A program made the position numbers and the translations under genes. Shown here one piece after another: positions 1 to 7,827 of a stretch of 64,000 nt of DNA. The notes below the pieces were generated by a model. It was not told the origin of the DNA, made no database searches, and saw nothing but the letters and a program-made list of their open reading frames with translations. The stretch covers positions 47,057-111,056 of IMG/VR virus record IMGVR_UViG_3300036820_000005; one strand, given 5' to 3'. Position 1 is the first letter of the stretch. The number at the start of each line of letters is the position of its first letter. Origin of the DNA: a virus.

Positions 1-96
1 CGGCGGCGGCGGCTGCTGGTGCGGTGAGCCCAACGACCACGACTGGCCCGGAAAGGCCGACGGTGCCGCGCACCCGCAGCCGGACAGGAGAGCAGG

Positions 97-294
97 TTGA
101 CACCCGTCGATGTGCTGCCCGCCCCGTCCGTGACCGAATGCTGCGGGGCCCCGCTGTGCGGGATCCGCTGCACCGGATGCGGGCACCGGATGCCCGTGGG
201 CGGCGCCCCGGTCCCGCCGACGCGGGCACTGCCGCCGTGGCGGTGGCCGGGGGAACTGCTCGGCCGGTGGGTCGCCCGGAGGCTGGGCCGGTGA
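97..294 (+). CDS. Small zinc-ribbon-like protein, unrecognised
   Basis: A 65-residue Cys-rich protein. Near residues 14-32 it shows a CCGAP block followed by C-x-x-C-G-H, consistent with a small zinc ribbon. The same E/D-CCGAP opening recurs in the gene at 1551, so the two may be related. The TTG start has GGAGAGC just upstream; the longer open frame here (from base 24) translates to Arg/Pro-rich shadow-like sequence and was not used. The stop overlaps the next GTG by four bases. Function unknown. Confidence 0.6.
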   Translation: MTPVDVLPAPSVTECCGAPLCGIRCTGCGHRMPVGGAPVPPTRALPPWRWPGELLGRWVARRLGR

Positions 295-569
295 ACTGGG
301 CTGGAGGGTTCCTGGCCGGGTGGCTCGCGTCTTACCTGCCGACCTTGGCCGCCGTCGTGGCCCTGGCCCTGGCAGGGGTGCTGAAGGTTGAGCTGAAACG
401 GCCTACCCAGTCCGGATCGCGTAACCGGGCCACGCGGCCGCCGGCGTCCGGCCCGCCGATGACGTCGCTGCCCCCAGCTGGCGGCCTGCCTGCCGGCTCT
501 GGCAAGCCCGCCGTGACGGTAACTGCCGCGTCGAAGCCGTCACAGGCCGGGGATGCGGGTGCGCCGTGA
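291..569 (+). CDS. Small membrane protein, unrecognised
   Basis: 92 residues beginning at a GTG that overlaps the preceding TGA (GTGA). Residues about 5-32 form one long hydrophobic segment rich in Leu, Ala and Val, followed by a Pro/Ser/Ala-rich hydrophilic tail, so it is probably a single-pass inner membrane protein with a flexible tail. No family recognised. Confidence 0.6.
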   Translation: MNWAGGFLAGWLASYLPTLAAVVALALAGVLKVELKRPTQSGSRNRATRPPASGPPMTSLPPAGGLPAGSGKPAVTVTAASKPSQAGDAGAP

Positions 570-738
570 ACGCTGCCCCCACTGCGGCGCGGCCCTGCCG
601 CCGCCCAAGACCTGCCCAGAGTGCGGGCGGACCTTCTACCGCTCCGAAGGCGGCCGGAAAGACGCCCTGTACTGCACGCGGCGCTGCGGGACCAGAGCCC
701 GGATGCGCCGCTGGCGGAAACGCCGCACCCGCAAGTAA
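553..738 (+). CDS. Small double zinc-finger protein
   Basis: 61 residues with two C-x-x-C pairs (CPHC at 8-11 and CPEC about 21-24) and a later C-x3-C (CTRRC), followed by a very basic tail (RMRRWRKRRTRK). The pattern suggests zinc binding and possible nucleic-acid contact. It overlaps the end of the preceding gene by 17 bases in another frame. Specific family not recognised. Confidence 0.65.
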   Translation: MRVRRERCPHCGAALPPPKTCPECGRTFYRSEGGRKDALYCTRRCGTRARMRRWRKRRTRK

Positions 739-783
739 CGGCAACCGGCGGCCCGAAGCCGTCACGGAAGGAAGGACCAGCGA

Positions 784-1137
784 GTGAGCGAAAGCGAGAT
801 GGAGCCCGACGACACCGGGCGAGCACCCGCCGTGGTGGTGTACCGGGCCACGATCCTGGACGGCCCGGTCCTGTCGTGGTTCGTGAACCTCGGCGCCGCC
901 CAGAACGGCCGCGAGGTGATCTCCGCGTCCCGGAACGGCGTCATGATCCACGGCGACGTGTACCTGCACACGATCCGCCGCGACTGGCTCACCACAGCGG
1001 AGGAAGCCCACGCGGCCCTCTGCCTCGGCCAGGACGTCGGCCACCTGGCCACCCACGTGCACCGCAAGGTCATCATCGGCGGCCGCCCGTACCTGACCGT
1101 CGAACCGGTCGACGACGGCCGGACGGTGGCCCTGTGA
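784..1137 (+). CDS. Hypothetical phage protein, 117 aa
   Basis: Starts at GTG 784 behind AGGAAGGA. The translation has balanced composition with an acidic N-terminus and a folded-looking body (VVVYRATILDGPVLSWFVNL, later HVHRKVIIGGRPYLTVEPV). It is the first gene here with a strong Shine-Dalgarno sequence and probably begins a translational unit coupled to the next gene through GTGA. No family recognised. Confidence 0.75.
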   Translation: MSESEMEPDDTGRAPAVVVYRATILDGPVLSWFVNLGAAQNGREVISASRNGVMIHGDVYLHTIRRDWLTTAEEAHAALCLGQDVGHLATHVHRKVIIGGRPYLTVEPVDDGRTVAL

Positions 1138-1355
1138 GCCGCTGGCTGGACTGGAAGCACTGGCTGCTCTGCGCCTCCTCCAGGACCTACCGGGAGTTCG
1201 CCACCTGGGACAAAGCCGAGGTGACGCTCCAGCAGACCGCCCAGCTGCACGACATCACCCGGGCGCAGGCGTTCGCGCTGATCTGGGCGAACGCCTGGCC
1301 GCCGATGCGGATCTGGCTCGCGAAGTACCGGGACCCGAGGAAGGCAGCCGTATGA
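1134..1355 (+). CDS. Hypothetical protein, 73 aa
   Basis: GTG start overlapping the previous TGA. The product is Trp-rich at both ends (WLDWKHWLL near the start, WANAWPPMRIWL near the end) and has no Cys pairs. Its stop overlaps the next ATG (ATGA), so it is translationally coupled on both sides. Unrecognised. Confidence 0.7.
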   Translation: MSRWLDWKHWLLCASSRTYREFATWDKAEVTLQQTAQLHDITRAQAFALIWANAWPPMRIWLAKYRDPRKAAV

Positions 1356-1558
1356 GCGAGCAGCCCGCGGCCATGGTGGTGCACCGTAAAGGCCGCTGCC
1401 CCTGCGGCGACTGCGCGGAGGCCCGCACGGTCACGATCAGCCCGCTCGGCACCGTCAGCCTCGGCCAGGCCGTCACCGGCCACGACCGGCTGATCAAGAA
1501 GCTGCAGCGCCGCAACTCCCGCGGCAAGGCCAGGCGCAGGGGAGGCCGGCGTGGCTGA
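1352..1558 (+). CDS. Small basic Cys-containing protein
   Basis: 68 residues: a C-P-C-G-D-C knot at about residues 16-21, then a hydrophobic strand-like stretch, then a strongly basic C-terminus (KKLQRRNSRGKARRRGGRRG). The composition suggests nucleic-acid contact with a small metal or disulfide site. ATG overlaps the previous stop; no family recognised. Confidence 0.65.
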   Translation: MSEQPAAMVVHRKGRCPCGDCAEARTVTISPLGTVSLGQAVTGHDRLIKKLQRRNSRGKARRRGGRRG

Positions 1559-2000
1559 CGTGACCTACAGGACCGACTGCTGCGGCGCCCCAGTCGGAGC
1601 CTTGCACCGTCTCAGGTGCAAGTGGAGGTCGGGGGAGTGGCGGGACACCAAGCCGGGCGCGGCCGCCTGCGAGCACTGCGGCGCACGGTTCCGGTTCACG
1701 TCCCTGGGCCTGCTCCGGCACCCGCTGCCGTGGTGCCCCGCAGCACAGGCAGACGCCCAGAAGCCCGCCGCCAAGGCCAGGCCCCGGCCTGGCTGGACCC
1801 GTCCCGGGAACCTGATCGCCGCAGCCGCCCTGCTGGTCAGCGCCGCCGGAATGCTCGCAACTGGATGGCAGCTGGCCACCGGGTCGACCACCGAACCGGC
1901 CTGGCTGGCCCGGACCGTCAGCGGCGCAGCGGTCCTCGCGGGCCTGATCCTCGCCGCAGCGATCGTCACGTTGCACCAGGAGCGCCGCAATGACTGCTGA
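1551..2000 (+). CDS. Zinc-ribbon protein with two transmembrane helices
   Basis: 149 residues. The N-terminal half has CCGAP at 10-14 and CEHCG at about 42, then HPLPWC, a zinc-ribbon-like set. The C-terminal half has two hydrophobic helices (about residues 86-107 and 120-141), so the zinc module is anchored to the membrane. The GTG start overlaps the preceding gene; the N-terminus resembles the gene at 97. Function unknown. Confidence 0.75.
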   Translation: MADVTYRTDCCGAPVGALHRLRCKWRSGEWRDTKPGAAACEHCGARFRFTSLGLLRHPLPWCPAAQADAQKPAAKARPRPGWTRPGNLIAAAALLVSAAGMLATGWQLATGSTTEPAWLARTVSGAAVLAGLILAAAIVTLHQERRNDC

Positions 2001-2334
2001 GCATGTCCCCGACCCCGTGATCGCCGACGCGGCCCGACTAGTCCAGCAGACCGCGGTCGGCCTTTCCCTGATCACGGCCGAACGGCTGCGACAGATCGCC
2101 GTCGAGGGCTACACGCCCGAGCACGACGCGGAGCACGGCGGCGGCGAACTGGCGCTTGCCGCCGCCGCGTACGCACTGGCAGCCTCGTGCAGGCAGAATC
2201 AGGGCGCGGTGTGGTGGCCGTGGGACAGCGGCTACAAGCCGGGCCCGCAACCGCTCGACAGCCTCGTCAAGGCTGGCGCCCTCATCGCTGCCGAGATAGA
2301 CCGGATCGTCGCGGAGGAGGCCCGCCGTGGCTGA
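1990..2334 (+). CDS. Conserved phage protein (EGYTPEHD / GELA / WPWD type)
   Basis: 114 residues with the order ERLRQIAVEGYTPEHD, then GGELALAAAAYA, then WWPWDSGYKP, then LVKAGALIAAEIDRI. I recognise this set from many actinobacterial phages and prophages, where it is all-helical and of unknown function. The spaced His/Asp/Glu residues could bind a metal, as in helical nucleotide pyrophosphohydrolases, but that is inference only. Confidence 0.85.
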   Translation: MTAEHVPDPVIADAARLVQQTAVGLSLITAERLRQIAVEGYTPEHDAEHGGGELALAAAAYALAASCRQNQGAVWWPWDSGYKPGPQPLDSLVKAGALIAAEIDRIVAEEARRG

Positions 2335-2629
2335 CCCAGCCCCCGAGGCCTGCCTGACCCGCGACAAGCTGCTGGCCCGGTACGGCGAACTCGAACGGGC
2401 CGACGCGGCCACCGTCCTGCGCCTGGTCGGCCAGCCCGCCGAAGCGGCACCGCACGCCATGGCCTGGCGGTACCCGTCCGTCGAAGCGTTCGAGGCCTAC
2501 GCGACCGCCAACCGGATCCACTACCGCATCCAGGACCACGGCATCACGCAGCACGGCCCCGCCGTCACCGAAGACGGCGTGTTCGGCGTGCTCCTCATCC
2601 TGCCGCCCGCGGGGGCCAGCCGTGCCTGA
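2327..2629 (+). CDS. Hypothetical protein, 100 aa
   Basis: GTG start 8 bases inside the previous gene, behind GGAGGAGGCCCGCC. The N-terminal half is helical and acidic (ERADAATVLRLV) and the C-terminal half looks strand-rich. The same AGGCCCGCCGTGGCTGA junction precedes the gene at 3473, a sign of junction-level duplication. Unrecognised. Confidence 0.7.
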   Translation: MADPAPEACLTRDKLLARYGELERADAATVLRLVGQPAEAAPHAMAWRYPSVEAFEAYATANRIHYRIQDHGITQHGPAVTEDGVFGVLLILPPAGASRA

Positions 2630-2987
2630 GAATGCAAGCACCCGGGACGCGCCCGACTGGAACGTCCAGGGCTACTGCCCGATGGGCTGCGGCAAGACGC
2701 TGGTCCTGGCTGGCGGCGGCTGCGTCACCTGCATGTCGCTGCGCTGCCCCCGCCCGGACGCGGTAACCAGCCTGCTAGACGACCCGGAGACCGCCCATAT
2801 CGTCGTCCTCGGCGACCGGGACTTCACGATCCGCCACCCGCTCCGCGAACGCCTCGACGACGCCCTCATGGACTGCGCGCTGCACGAGTACATCGCGGGG
2901 CTCGACGGTCCGCCGGCCGCGCCTGGCCGGTACCGGGTCACCGGCCAGCCTGGAAACCTGACATGGACGGAGGCCAGCGATGGCTGA
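2622..2987 (+). CDS. DUF6085-like protein with N-terminal zinc ribbon
   Basis: 121 residues. C-P-M-G-C-G near residue 19 and C-V-T-C-M-S-L-R-C-P near residue 35 form a likely zinc ribbon. It is followed by H-I-V-V...FTIRHPLRERLDDALMDCALH and GPPAAPGRYRV. From memory this matches the actinobacterial DUF6085 family, whose function is unknown; a profile search should settle it. GTG start overlaps the previous gene. Confidence 0.8.
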   Translation: MPENASTRDAPDWNVQGYCPMGCGKTLVLAGGGCVTCMSLRCPRPDAVTSLLDDPETAHIVVLGDRDFTIRHPLRERLDDALMDCALHEYIAGLDGPPAAPGRYRVTGQPGNLTWTEASDG

Positions 2988-3480
2988 CATGACGATAGAC
3001 CCGCGCGAAGGCGTCACCCGGGAACAAGCCGGCCATCTCGCCGAGCAGACGCTCGCGACTTTCGCGCCTGGCGAACTCAGCCTCGGACAGGTGGCCTGGG
3101 AGGCGTGGCAGGACTGGCGCGACGCCTACTACAGCGACAACCCCCGAGGCCGCGAGGCTTGGCAGGACGTCCCGGAGAAGTTCCGCGCGGCATACGACCA
3201 GATCGGCGCCGCCGTAGAGGCAGCCGCCCGCGAGCGGGCACTTGCTGCGCTAGACGCATGCCTGCCCGAAGGCGCCGACCGGCCCCTGACGCCCGAGCTG
3301 GTCACCGCCCTGCTGGCCCTTCACGACGTAGCCCGCGAGCTGGGGACCGCCGAAAGCGGCGTCCTGGGCTACCAGCTGATAGCCCACGAGGACGTGGGCG
3401 GGCTCGACGAGGCATCCGGCACCGTCGAGGACCTGCTGCACCCGCCGACCACCGACGAGGAAGAGGCCCGCCGTGGCTGA
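2980..3480 (+). CDS. Hypothetical acidic protein, 166 aa
   Basis: Mostly helical and acidic. It contains AWEAWQDWRDAYY followed by a W-Q-D-V-P-E-K-F element, a pattern that recurs more loosely in the gene at 5979 (FEAWRDYSDGNRLWSDV), so the two look like diverged paralogs. The C-terminus ends EEEARRG across the junction used by the next gene. Function unknown. Confidence 0.75.
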   Translation: MADMTIDPREGVTREQAGHLAEQTLATFAPGELSLGQVAWEAWQDWRDAYYSDNPRGREAWQDVPEKFRAAYDQIGAAVEAAARERALAALDACLPEGADRPLTPELVTALLALHDVARELGTAESGVLGYQLIAHEDVGGLDEASGTVEDLLHPPTTDEEEARRG

Positions 3481-3700
3481 GCGGACGATCACCGAGACCG
3501 AGCTCGCCGAGGCGCTTGACAGGCTCGGCGGTGAGCCTCCCGTCGTGCTCTTCGCCGCACCCGAGAAAGTAGCCGCGCTGATCGTCGCCGACGTGGAAGC
3601 CCACCGCACCGAGCCCGGCAGTCAGCCGACCGTCTACGACCAGGCCCGCGCGGAGGTCCGCCAGATGTGGAACACCGCGTTCGGCCACGACCCATACTGA
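3473..3700 (+). CDS. Hypothetical protein, 75 aa
   Basis: GTG start overlapping the preceding gene, with GGAAGAGG upstream. A short helical protein (TITETELAEALDRLGG, then VAALIVADVEAHR). No motif recognised. Confidence 0.65.
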   Translation: MAERTITETELAEALDRLGGEPPVVLFAAPEKVAALIVADVEAHRTEPGSQPTVYDQARAEVRQMWNTAFGHDPY

Positions 3701-3727
3701 ACCCCGACCCCGTTGAAGGAGACCCTG

Positions 3728-4045
3728 ATGACCGCCCAGTTCGTGAAGATCGAGACCGTGCCCGCCGTCGTGGAGGCGGCCCGCTACCGGTACGGCCAGC
3801 CGCTCGACGAGATACGCGCGATCGCCCTGCGCGGCAGCCACGCCGCCCAGATCGTCGAAGTGCCCGAATGGCGGCTGCTGCTCGTCCGCACCGGCCCCCC
3901 CGAGGACCACCCGTTCTACGAGGTGGTCGCTGACGGGACGTGGCTGGTGTACGACCCGGCCGACGGGAAGCTGGCCGCGTGGGACGACGACGAGTTCGCC
4001 GAGGAGTACCGGGCGCTCCGGCAGGCAGGCGCTGATGTGGGCTAG
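3728..4045 (+). CDS. Hypothetical protein, 105 aa
   Basis: The ATG at 3728 is preferred over the one 15 bases upstream because AAGGAG sits 6 bases before it. The translation has alternating strand and loop character (AAQIVEVPEWRLLLVRTG, DGTWLVYDPADGKLAAW) and an acidic end. Unrecognised. Confidence 0.75.
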   Translation: MTAQFVKIETVPAVVEAARYRYGQPLDEIRAIALRGSHAAQIVEVPEWRLLLVRTGPPEDHPFYEVVADGTWLVYDPADGKLAAWDDDEFAEEYRALRQAGADVG

Positions 4046-4148
4046 GCCGAAGCGCCGCGCATGGTTCAGCGACCTGCGAGCTGACCTGTCCAGGCTGCAC
4101 GCATGCCGCGGCACCGGACCGGACCCTCTGCTGGCGGCGGCGCGGTGA
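4035..4148 (+). CDS. Very small basic protein, 37 aa
   Basis: An ATG inside the end of the preceding gene opens a 37-codon frame (starting MWARPKRRAW) that ends in TGA overlapping the next GTG. It exactly fills the gap between neighbours, as coupled small phage genes do. Too short to show conservation by eye. Confidence 0.45.
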   Translation: MWARPKRRAWFSDLRADLSRLHACRGTGPDPLLAAAR

Positions 4149-4492
4149 AGGAGACCATCTACCTGGCCGTATCGCGGACCAAGATCGAGCGGATGACGAA
4201 GCGGCTGCCGGACCTCCAGCGCGGCGAGATCCCCGTCAAGCTCCTGATCGAGGTCGACCCGGCCGCGTTCGGCGAACCCGTCCTCGAGCAGCATGTGCGG
4301 GTGACGGACTGGCGGGAAGGGATCGACATCCGGCCGGTCGATGTCCAGGACGGGATCATCACCGAGAGGGAAGCGGCGATGATCCGGGAAACCCGCCTAG
4401 CGGAGCTGACCGCGATCCTGGAGGCACGCGGCTACATGATCACCCCGCCGGTTGCCGCGGCAGCCGGGCAAGAGGAAGGCTTGACGGCATGA
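4145..4492 (+). CDS. Hypothetical protein, 115 aa
   Basis: GTG start overlapping the previous stop; the longer upstream reading is shadow-like. The first half resembles a strand/helix fold (TIYLAVSRTKIERMTKRL, IPVKLLIEVDPAAFG) and the second half is a long charged helix ending in a Pro/Ala tail. The stop overlaps the next ATG in TGACGGCATGA context. No family recognised. Confidence 0.7.
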   Translation: MKETIYLAVSRTKIERMTKRLPDLQRGEIPVKLLIEVDPAAFGEPVLEQHVRVTDWREGIDIRPVDVQDGIITEREAAMIRETRLAELTAILEARGYMITPPVAAAAGQEEGLTA

Positions 4493-4938
4493 CACCCGAA
4501 CACGTCGAGGGCATGTGGCGCCGGATCAACGAACTCGCCGGGACCAACCCGGCTGAGGCCGCCCGCACCAAGCAAGACCACTACCTGTCGGTCCTGGTCG
4601 CGATCGCTAACGGGAACGCGCAACCCGACCCGGCGAGTCTCGCGCGGGCGGTGCTGCGGCAGGTAGCCGAGAGCGGGCCGACGGCTGACCAGGCCGAACC
4701 TGCCGCCAAGGCGTCGAGTGGCCCCGGCTGGCCACGGGACACGCAGCCGGCAGGGCAGTCTTCCACCGACGGTGCTGGCCGCCAGTGGGTGACGGACTTG
4801 ACCGGCCGGGCGTGGATCGAAGCTGACGGCCTGTGGTATCCGTCGCATCCCGAGACGATGAGCGCTGAAGAGGCCGAGCTGGCCGAGACCCGCCGGCAAG
4901 CCTCGCAGCGGCTCCAAAGGTACCGACAGGAAGGCTAG
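4489..4938 (+). CDS. Hypothetical protein, 149 aa
   Basis: A helical N-terminus (EHVEGMWRRINELAG), a Pro/Ala/Ser-rich linker, a small aromatic module (WVTDLTGRAWIEADGLWYPSH), then a charged C-terminal helix ending QEG. The ending EG* is repeated by the next several genes because they share the GGAAGGCTAG junction. Function unknown. Confidence 0.7.
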   Translation: MTPEHVEGMWRRINELAGTNPAEAARTKQDHYLSVLVAIANGNAQPDPASLARAVLRQVAESGPTADQAEPAAKASSGPGWPRDTQPAGQSSTDGAGRQWVTDLTGRAWIEADGLWYPSHPETMSAEEAELAETRRQASQRLQRYRQEG

Positions 4939-4943
4939 ACGCC

Positions 4944-5102
4944 ATGGCTGACGAGCTGGAGCCGGTGGTGCTGCCGGACACGCTGAAGCACATTCAGGTG
5001 GCGGCCAGCCTGGCTGCCGAGGCGACACGCCCGCTGGTGCATGCCCTCCGCGACCTGGGCCGCGCCATCGTGACCCAGAAGGAGGCTAGACGGCATGGCT
5101 GA
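4944..5102 (+). CDS. Small protein, 52 aa
   Basis: Begins at the ATG of a GGCTAGACGCCATGG junction and encodes an amphipathic helical protein (TLKHIQVAASLAAEAT). Unlike its neighbours it reads through the next junction in another frame, ending QKEARRHG at the TGA that overlaps the following gene. Unrecognised. Confidence 0.55.
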   Translation: MADELEPVVLPDTLKHIQVAASLAAEATRPLVHALRDLGRAIVTQKEARRHG

Positions 5103-5367
5103 GGACCGGCCGACCTTCAACGAGGCGGCGGCCGAGTTCCAGTCCGCTCTCGTCGAGCTCATCATCCTTAGGACGTTCCCGTGGATGACCAGGCTGCTGC
5201 GGTGGGCGACCAGGCTGCTCGTGAAGTGCCGAGACGGCATGGAGCTTCGCCTAGAACGCGACCCGGCCCTGACGACCGGGCACTGCCTGATGCTGCGTAT
5301 GGGCCGCCGCGAATGGTTCGCCTGGTGGGATCGGCGGCCCCGCTTCGCAACGTGGAAGGAAGGCTAG
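5095..5367 (+). CDS. Hypothetical protein, 90 aa
   Basis: ATG behind AGAAGGAGGC. The N-terminus is amphipathic with a hydrophobic run (LVELIILRTF), the middle is basic and aromatic (WMTRLLRWATRLLVK), and the end is Trp-rich (REWFAWWDRRPRFATW). Possibly membrane-associated. No family recognised. Confidence 0.65.
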   Translation: MAEDRPTFNEAAAEFQSALVELIILRTFPWMTRLLRWATRLLVKCRDGMELRLERDPALTTGHCLMLRMGRREWFAWWDRRPRFATWKEG

Positions 5368-5372
5368 ACGCC

Positions 5373-5723
5373 ATGGCTGAAGACGTGGACGACCAGTTGC
5401 GGGCGACGCTCGCGAAGGCCGCAGCGGCGAAGGTGCTGCTGATCGACGGGCCGATGCGCGGCCAGATGTTCGACGGCCCAGGCAGCGCCGCGATCTACTA
5501 CCAGCAGCCGCCGCAGAGCCTCGGCGAGGAACCCAGCGAGGGCGCGTACCGGATCGGGTCCTACCGGCTGTGTGGCCGGAAGGTGCTGCTCGGCACGATC
5601 GACCCGGACTCGCTGACCGAGCAGACGCTCAACGACGTGTTCTGGACGTGGCTGGCCAGCGAGGATGCCCTGCTCGTGTCCGAACTGCCCGTCCCGCAGC
5701 CCGCCGGGCAGAAGGAAGGCTAG
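5373..5723 (+). CDS. Hypothetical protein, 116 aa
   Basis: ATG in the repeated junction, with GGAAGGAAGG upstream. After a short acidic helix it carries AAKVLLIDGPMRGQMFDGPGS, then a Tyr/Pro-rich loop and YRIGSYRLCGRKVLLGTIDP, a strand-rich half. Ends QKEG at the next junction. Unrecognised. Confidence 0.7.
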   Translation: MAEDVDDQLRATLAKAAAAKVLLIDGPMRGQMFDGPGSAAIYYQQPPQSLGEEPSEGAYRIGSYRLCGRKVLLGTIDPDSLTEQTLNDVFWTWLASEDALLVSELPVPQPAGQKEG

Positions 5724-5728
5724 ACGGC

Positions 5729-5986
5729 ATGGGTAAGTGGCTGTCCCGCTACCAGTACAGGCGGACGCAGGGGTTCGGCCCGGTGGCCGCGTTCCGTTTC
5801 GCCAGCCGTGGCCTGCGCGCGCTGGACGCGGCCACCCGGCTTAGGCATGGGCCGCCTGAGACGGGGGCGTGGAAGACAGGAGACACCTTCAAGGATGGCG
5901 TCCGCTCAGGGACCTACACGGAACTCCCGCCACCGGGGAGCTGGCTGCCCGCCGAGGGACCGGGGGAGGGCAGACGGCATGGCTGA
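5729..5986 (+). CDS. Small basic protein, 85 aa
   Basis: Begins MGKWLSRYQYRRTQGFG, an N-terminus loosely shared with the genes at 9747 and 9937 (both MGK, Trp/Arg-rich, with a GF element). The remainder is Gly/Pro-rich. The next ATG overlaps its stop region. Function unknown. Confidence 0.6.
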   Translation: MGKWLSRYQYRRTQGFGPVAAFRFASRGLRALDAATRLRHGPPETGAWKTGDTFKDGVRSGTYTELPPPGSWLPAEGPGEGRRHG

Positions 5987-6272
5987 CGAGCAGGGCGTCA
6001 CGCCCGACGAGGCACTAGCTCAGATCGCTTTCGAGGCGTGGCGCGACTACAGCGACGGCAACAGGTTGTGGAGCGACGTCACCGGGAGCGAACGCGAGGC
6101 GTGGGAAGCAGCAGCAGGAGAAGTCGCAGACGCAGTGCGGCAGCGGCACGGCCTGCCTGAGGACGTCCGCGAGCTGCTGACCCTGATCAGCGAAGGCCAC
6201 GTCCGGAAACGGGAGCACGCCATGCACCGGGCCACTGGCCTGCTGGAGAAGTACCGAGGGGAGACGCCATGA
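5979..6272 (+). CDS. Hypothetical acidic helical protein, 97 aa
   Basis: Contains FEAWRDYSDGNRLWSDV followed by an R-E-A-W-E element, resembling residues 40-75 of the gene at 2980, so it is a likely diverged paralog. The C-terminal half is a charged helix ending LLEKYRGETP; a related LLEKYGWEG ending is seen in the gene at 7409. No function assigned. Confidence 0.7.
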   Translation: MADEQGVTPDEALAQIAFEAWRDYSDGNRLWSDVTGSEREAWEAAAGEVADAVRQRHGLPEDVRELLTLISEGHVRKREHAMHRATGLLEKYRGETP

Positions 6273-6769
6273 CTGAGGTCCGATACGAGCGAGGTCGCGC
6301 CGACCCCGTCGGCATATTCAACGTCCACACGCGCGGCCGGATCTACCACGGCGACGACGACACCCAGTGCGAGCATGGCGTCGACCTGACCCGCGAACTG
6401 CCCCGGTACAACCCGCCCGGCCGGCTCGGCGACGTGATCCTGCCGCTCCCGCTGCTCTGCACCGCGGGCCGGGCCTTGACCCGCCTGGAGTTCGACGACC
6501 AGGCCGGATTCATCGCGGCACCGGCGGCCACGCTGTCGGCTGCCCTGGTGCTCTCCGACAAAGCGGCCCTGGCCGGAGCCGGCACGATCACCGCCATGCC
6601 GCCCGATCCCAGGTACGGGGCCGGTTACAGGGACGGCGGGAACAGCGTCATCGCCGACATCCGCATCCAGTTCGACGACGCCGCCGACACGATGGACGAC
6701 CTGCTCGGGTTCTTCCGCCGCCTGACCGGCGACCCTGACCTTGCATGGCCCGGACACGAGGAAGGCTAG
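6269..6769 (+). CDS. Hypothetical protein, 166 aa
   Basis: ATG overlapping the previous TGA. Mixed alpha/beta composition with FNVHTRGRIYHGDDDTQCEH near the start, a hydrophobic middle (VILPLPLLCTAGRALTRLEF) and an acidic C-terminus. Ends GHEEG at the next junction. No family recognised. Confidence 0.7.
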   Translation: MTEVRYERGRADPVGIFNVHTRGRIYHGDDDTQCEHGVDLTRELPRYNPPGRLGDVILPLPLLCTAGRALTRLEFDDQAGFIAAPAATLSAALVLSDKAALAGAGTITAMPPDPRYGAGYRDGGNSVIADIRIQFDDAADTMDDLLGFFRRLTGDPDLAWPGHEEG

Positions 6770-6772
6770 ACG

Positions 6773-7408
6773 ATGGCTGACGAGACCGAGGTCACCTGGC
6801 CTGAGCCGAGGCCGGTCCTCCCGGTCACAGGCGAGGTTGACGAGTTCACGCTGACCGGCGACGGCCGCCTGGTGCCTAAGCCAGGACCAGGCGAGACAGC
6901 CGAGCTGGTCGCTGGCCAACTGAAGCGCGCGATCGACCAGGACCCCCGGGCCAAGCTGATCGGCGAGCTTGAGCACCAGCTCGCCGAGCACAGGTCGATC
7001 GTCTACCTGCTCGTGGAACGGCTCGGCGGGCACGTCCTGATGCCCGACATCGACCTGATCCAGCTCCCGCAGGAGGCCGGGCTGACGTGGTGGGAGTCCC
7101 GGGCCGACGGCGGCTGGCACCTGTCCACCAGAAGGGGGCCAGGCGCTGCTAAGCCCGCGCAGGACGACCGGACTCCATGGCAGGCCGATCGTGCCCGTGT
7201 AGAGGCTTCCGGCAAGTGGCCTCCGTCATGGGGTCCGTTCCACCGGCACTTTGCTAACGACGCGGTCCACCGAGACGGCGGCCAGGAATGCGATCAGCCC
7301 GGTACTCCCCGGCGGGTCTACGTGTTCGACGACGACTATCTGCACGCGCACGAGCTGGCGGTAGCCCGGTGGGCCATCCAGCACCCGGACTTGTTTGAGG
7401 AGGCTTAG
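6773..7408 (+). CDS. Hypothetical protein, 211 aa, paralog of the gene at 7828
   Basis: A central charged helix and strand (residues about 60-100) reads HRSIVYLLVERLGGHVLMP. The gene at 7828 has QQQVIWLLVHRLGGTVRIT in the same setting, so they share a module. The C-terminal part has FDDDYLHAHELAVARW. Function unknown. Confidence 0.75.
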   Translation: MADETEVTWPEPRPVLPVTGEVDEFTLTGDGRLVPKPGPGETAELVAGQLKRAIDQDPRAKLIGELEHQLAEHRSIVYLLVERLGGHVLMPDIDLIQLPQEAGLTWWESRADGGWHLSTRRGPGAAKPAQDDRTPWQADRARVEASGKWPPSWGPFHRHFANDAVHRDGGQECDQPGTPRRVYVFDDDYLHAHELAVARWAIQHPDLFEEA

Positions 7409-7822
7409 ATGGCTGAACGTGAACCGATCCAGCCGATCGTTCCCGAACCGATCCGGATCGACGACGACAACTACGCCGAGGGTCACTGGGATTACCCCCG
7501 CCGCTGCGTCGACATAGAGATGGCCCTCGACGTCGCGCGTGAGCGTGTCGAGGAGTGGGATCAGAGGACCGACCCGAGCGGCTGGTGGCACGAACGCCCG
7601 TACTGGATAGCGCTGCACAACGAAGTGGTGCGGCTGCGCCGGGAACTACCCGCCGACGTGCGCGAGTTCCTGGTCGGCATGGCGACCACGTGGACGCTCC
7701 AGGCCGCTCAAGACCTGCTGGTAGCTGTCAGCCGTGGGGGAGAGGGCGCTGCCGCGATCGACGCAGCTGAGGCCCGGGTCGGCGCGATCCTGCTGCTTGA
7801 GAAGTACGGATGGGAAGGGTAG
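7409..7822 (+). CDS. Hypothetical protein, 137 aa
   Basis: Starts directly after the previous TAG behind GAGGAGGC. Acidic N-terminus, Trp-rich middle (WWHERPYWIALHNEVVRLRR), then helices ending LLEKYGWEG. The C-terminal element resembles that of the gene at 5979. Unrecognised. Confidence 0.7.
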   Translation: MAEREPIQPIVPEPIRIDDDNYAEGHWDYPRRCVDIEMALDVARERVEEWDQRTDPSGWWHERPYWIALHNEVVRLRRELPADVREFLVGMATTWTLQAAQDLLVAVSRGGEGAAAIDAAEARVGAILLLEKYGWEG

Positions 7823-7827
7823 ACGGC

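Noticed and set aside
24-569. 181-codon plus frame from base 24
   Set aside because: Its first half is Arg/Pro-rich shadow of the zinc-ribbon gene at 97; only the part from GTG 291 looks real.
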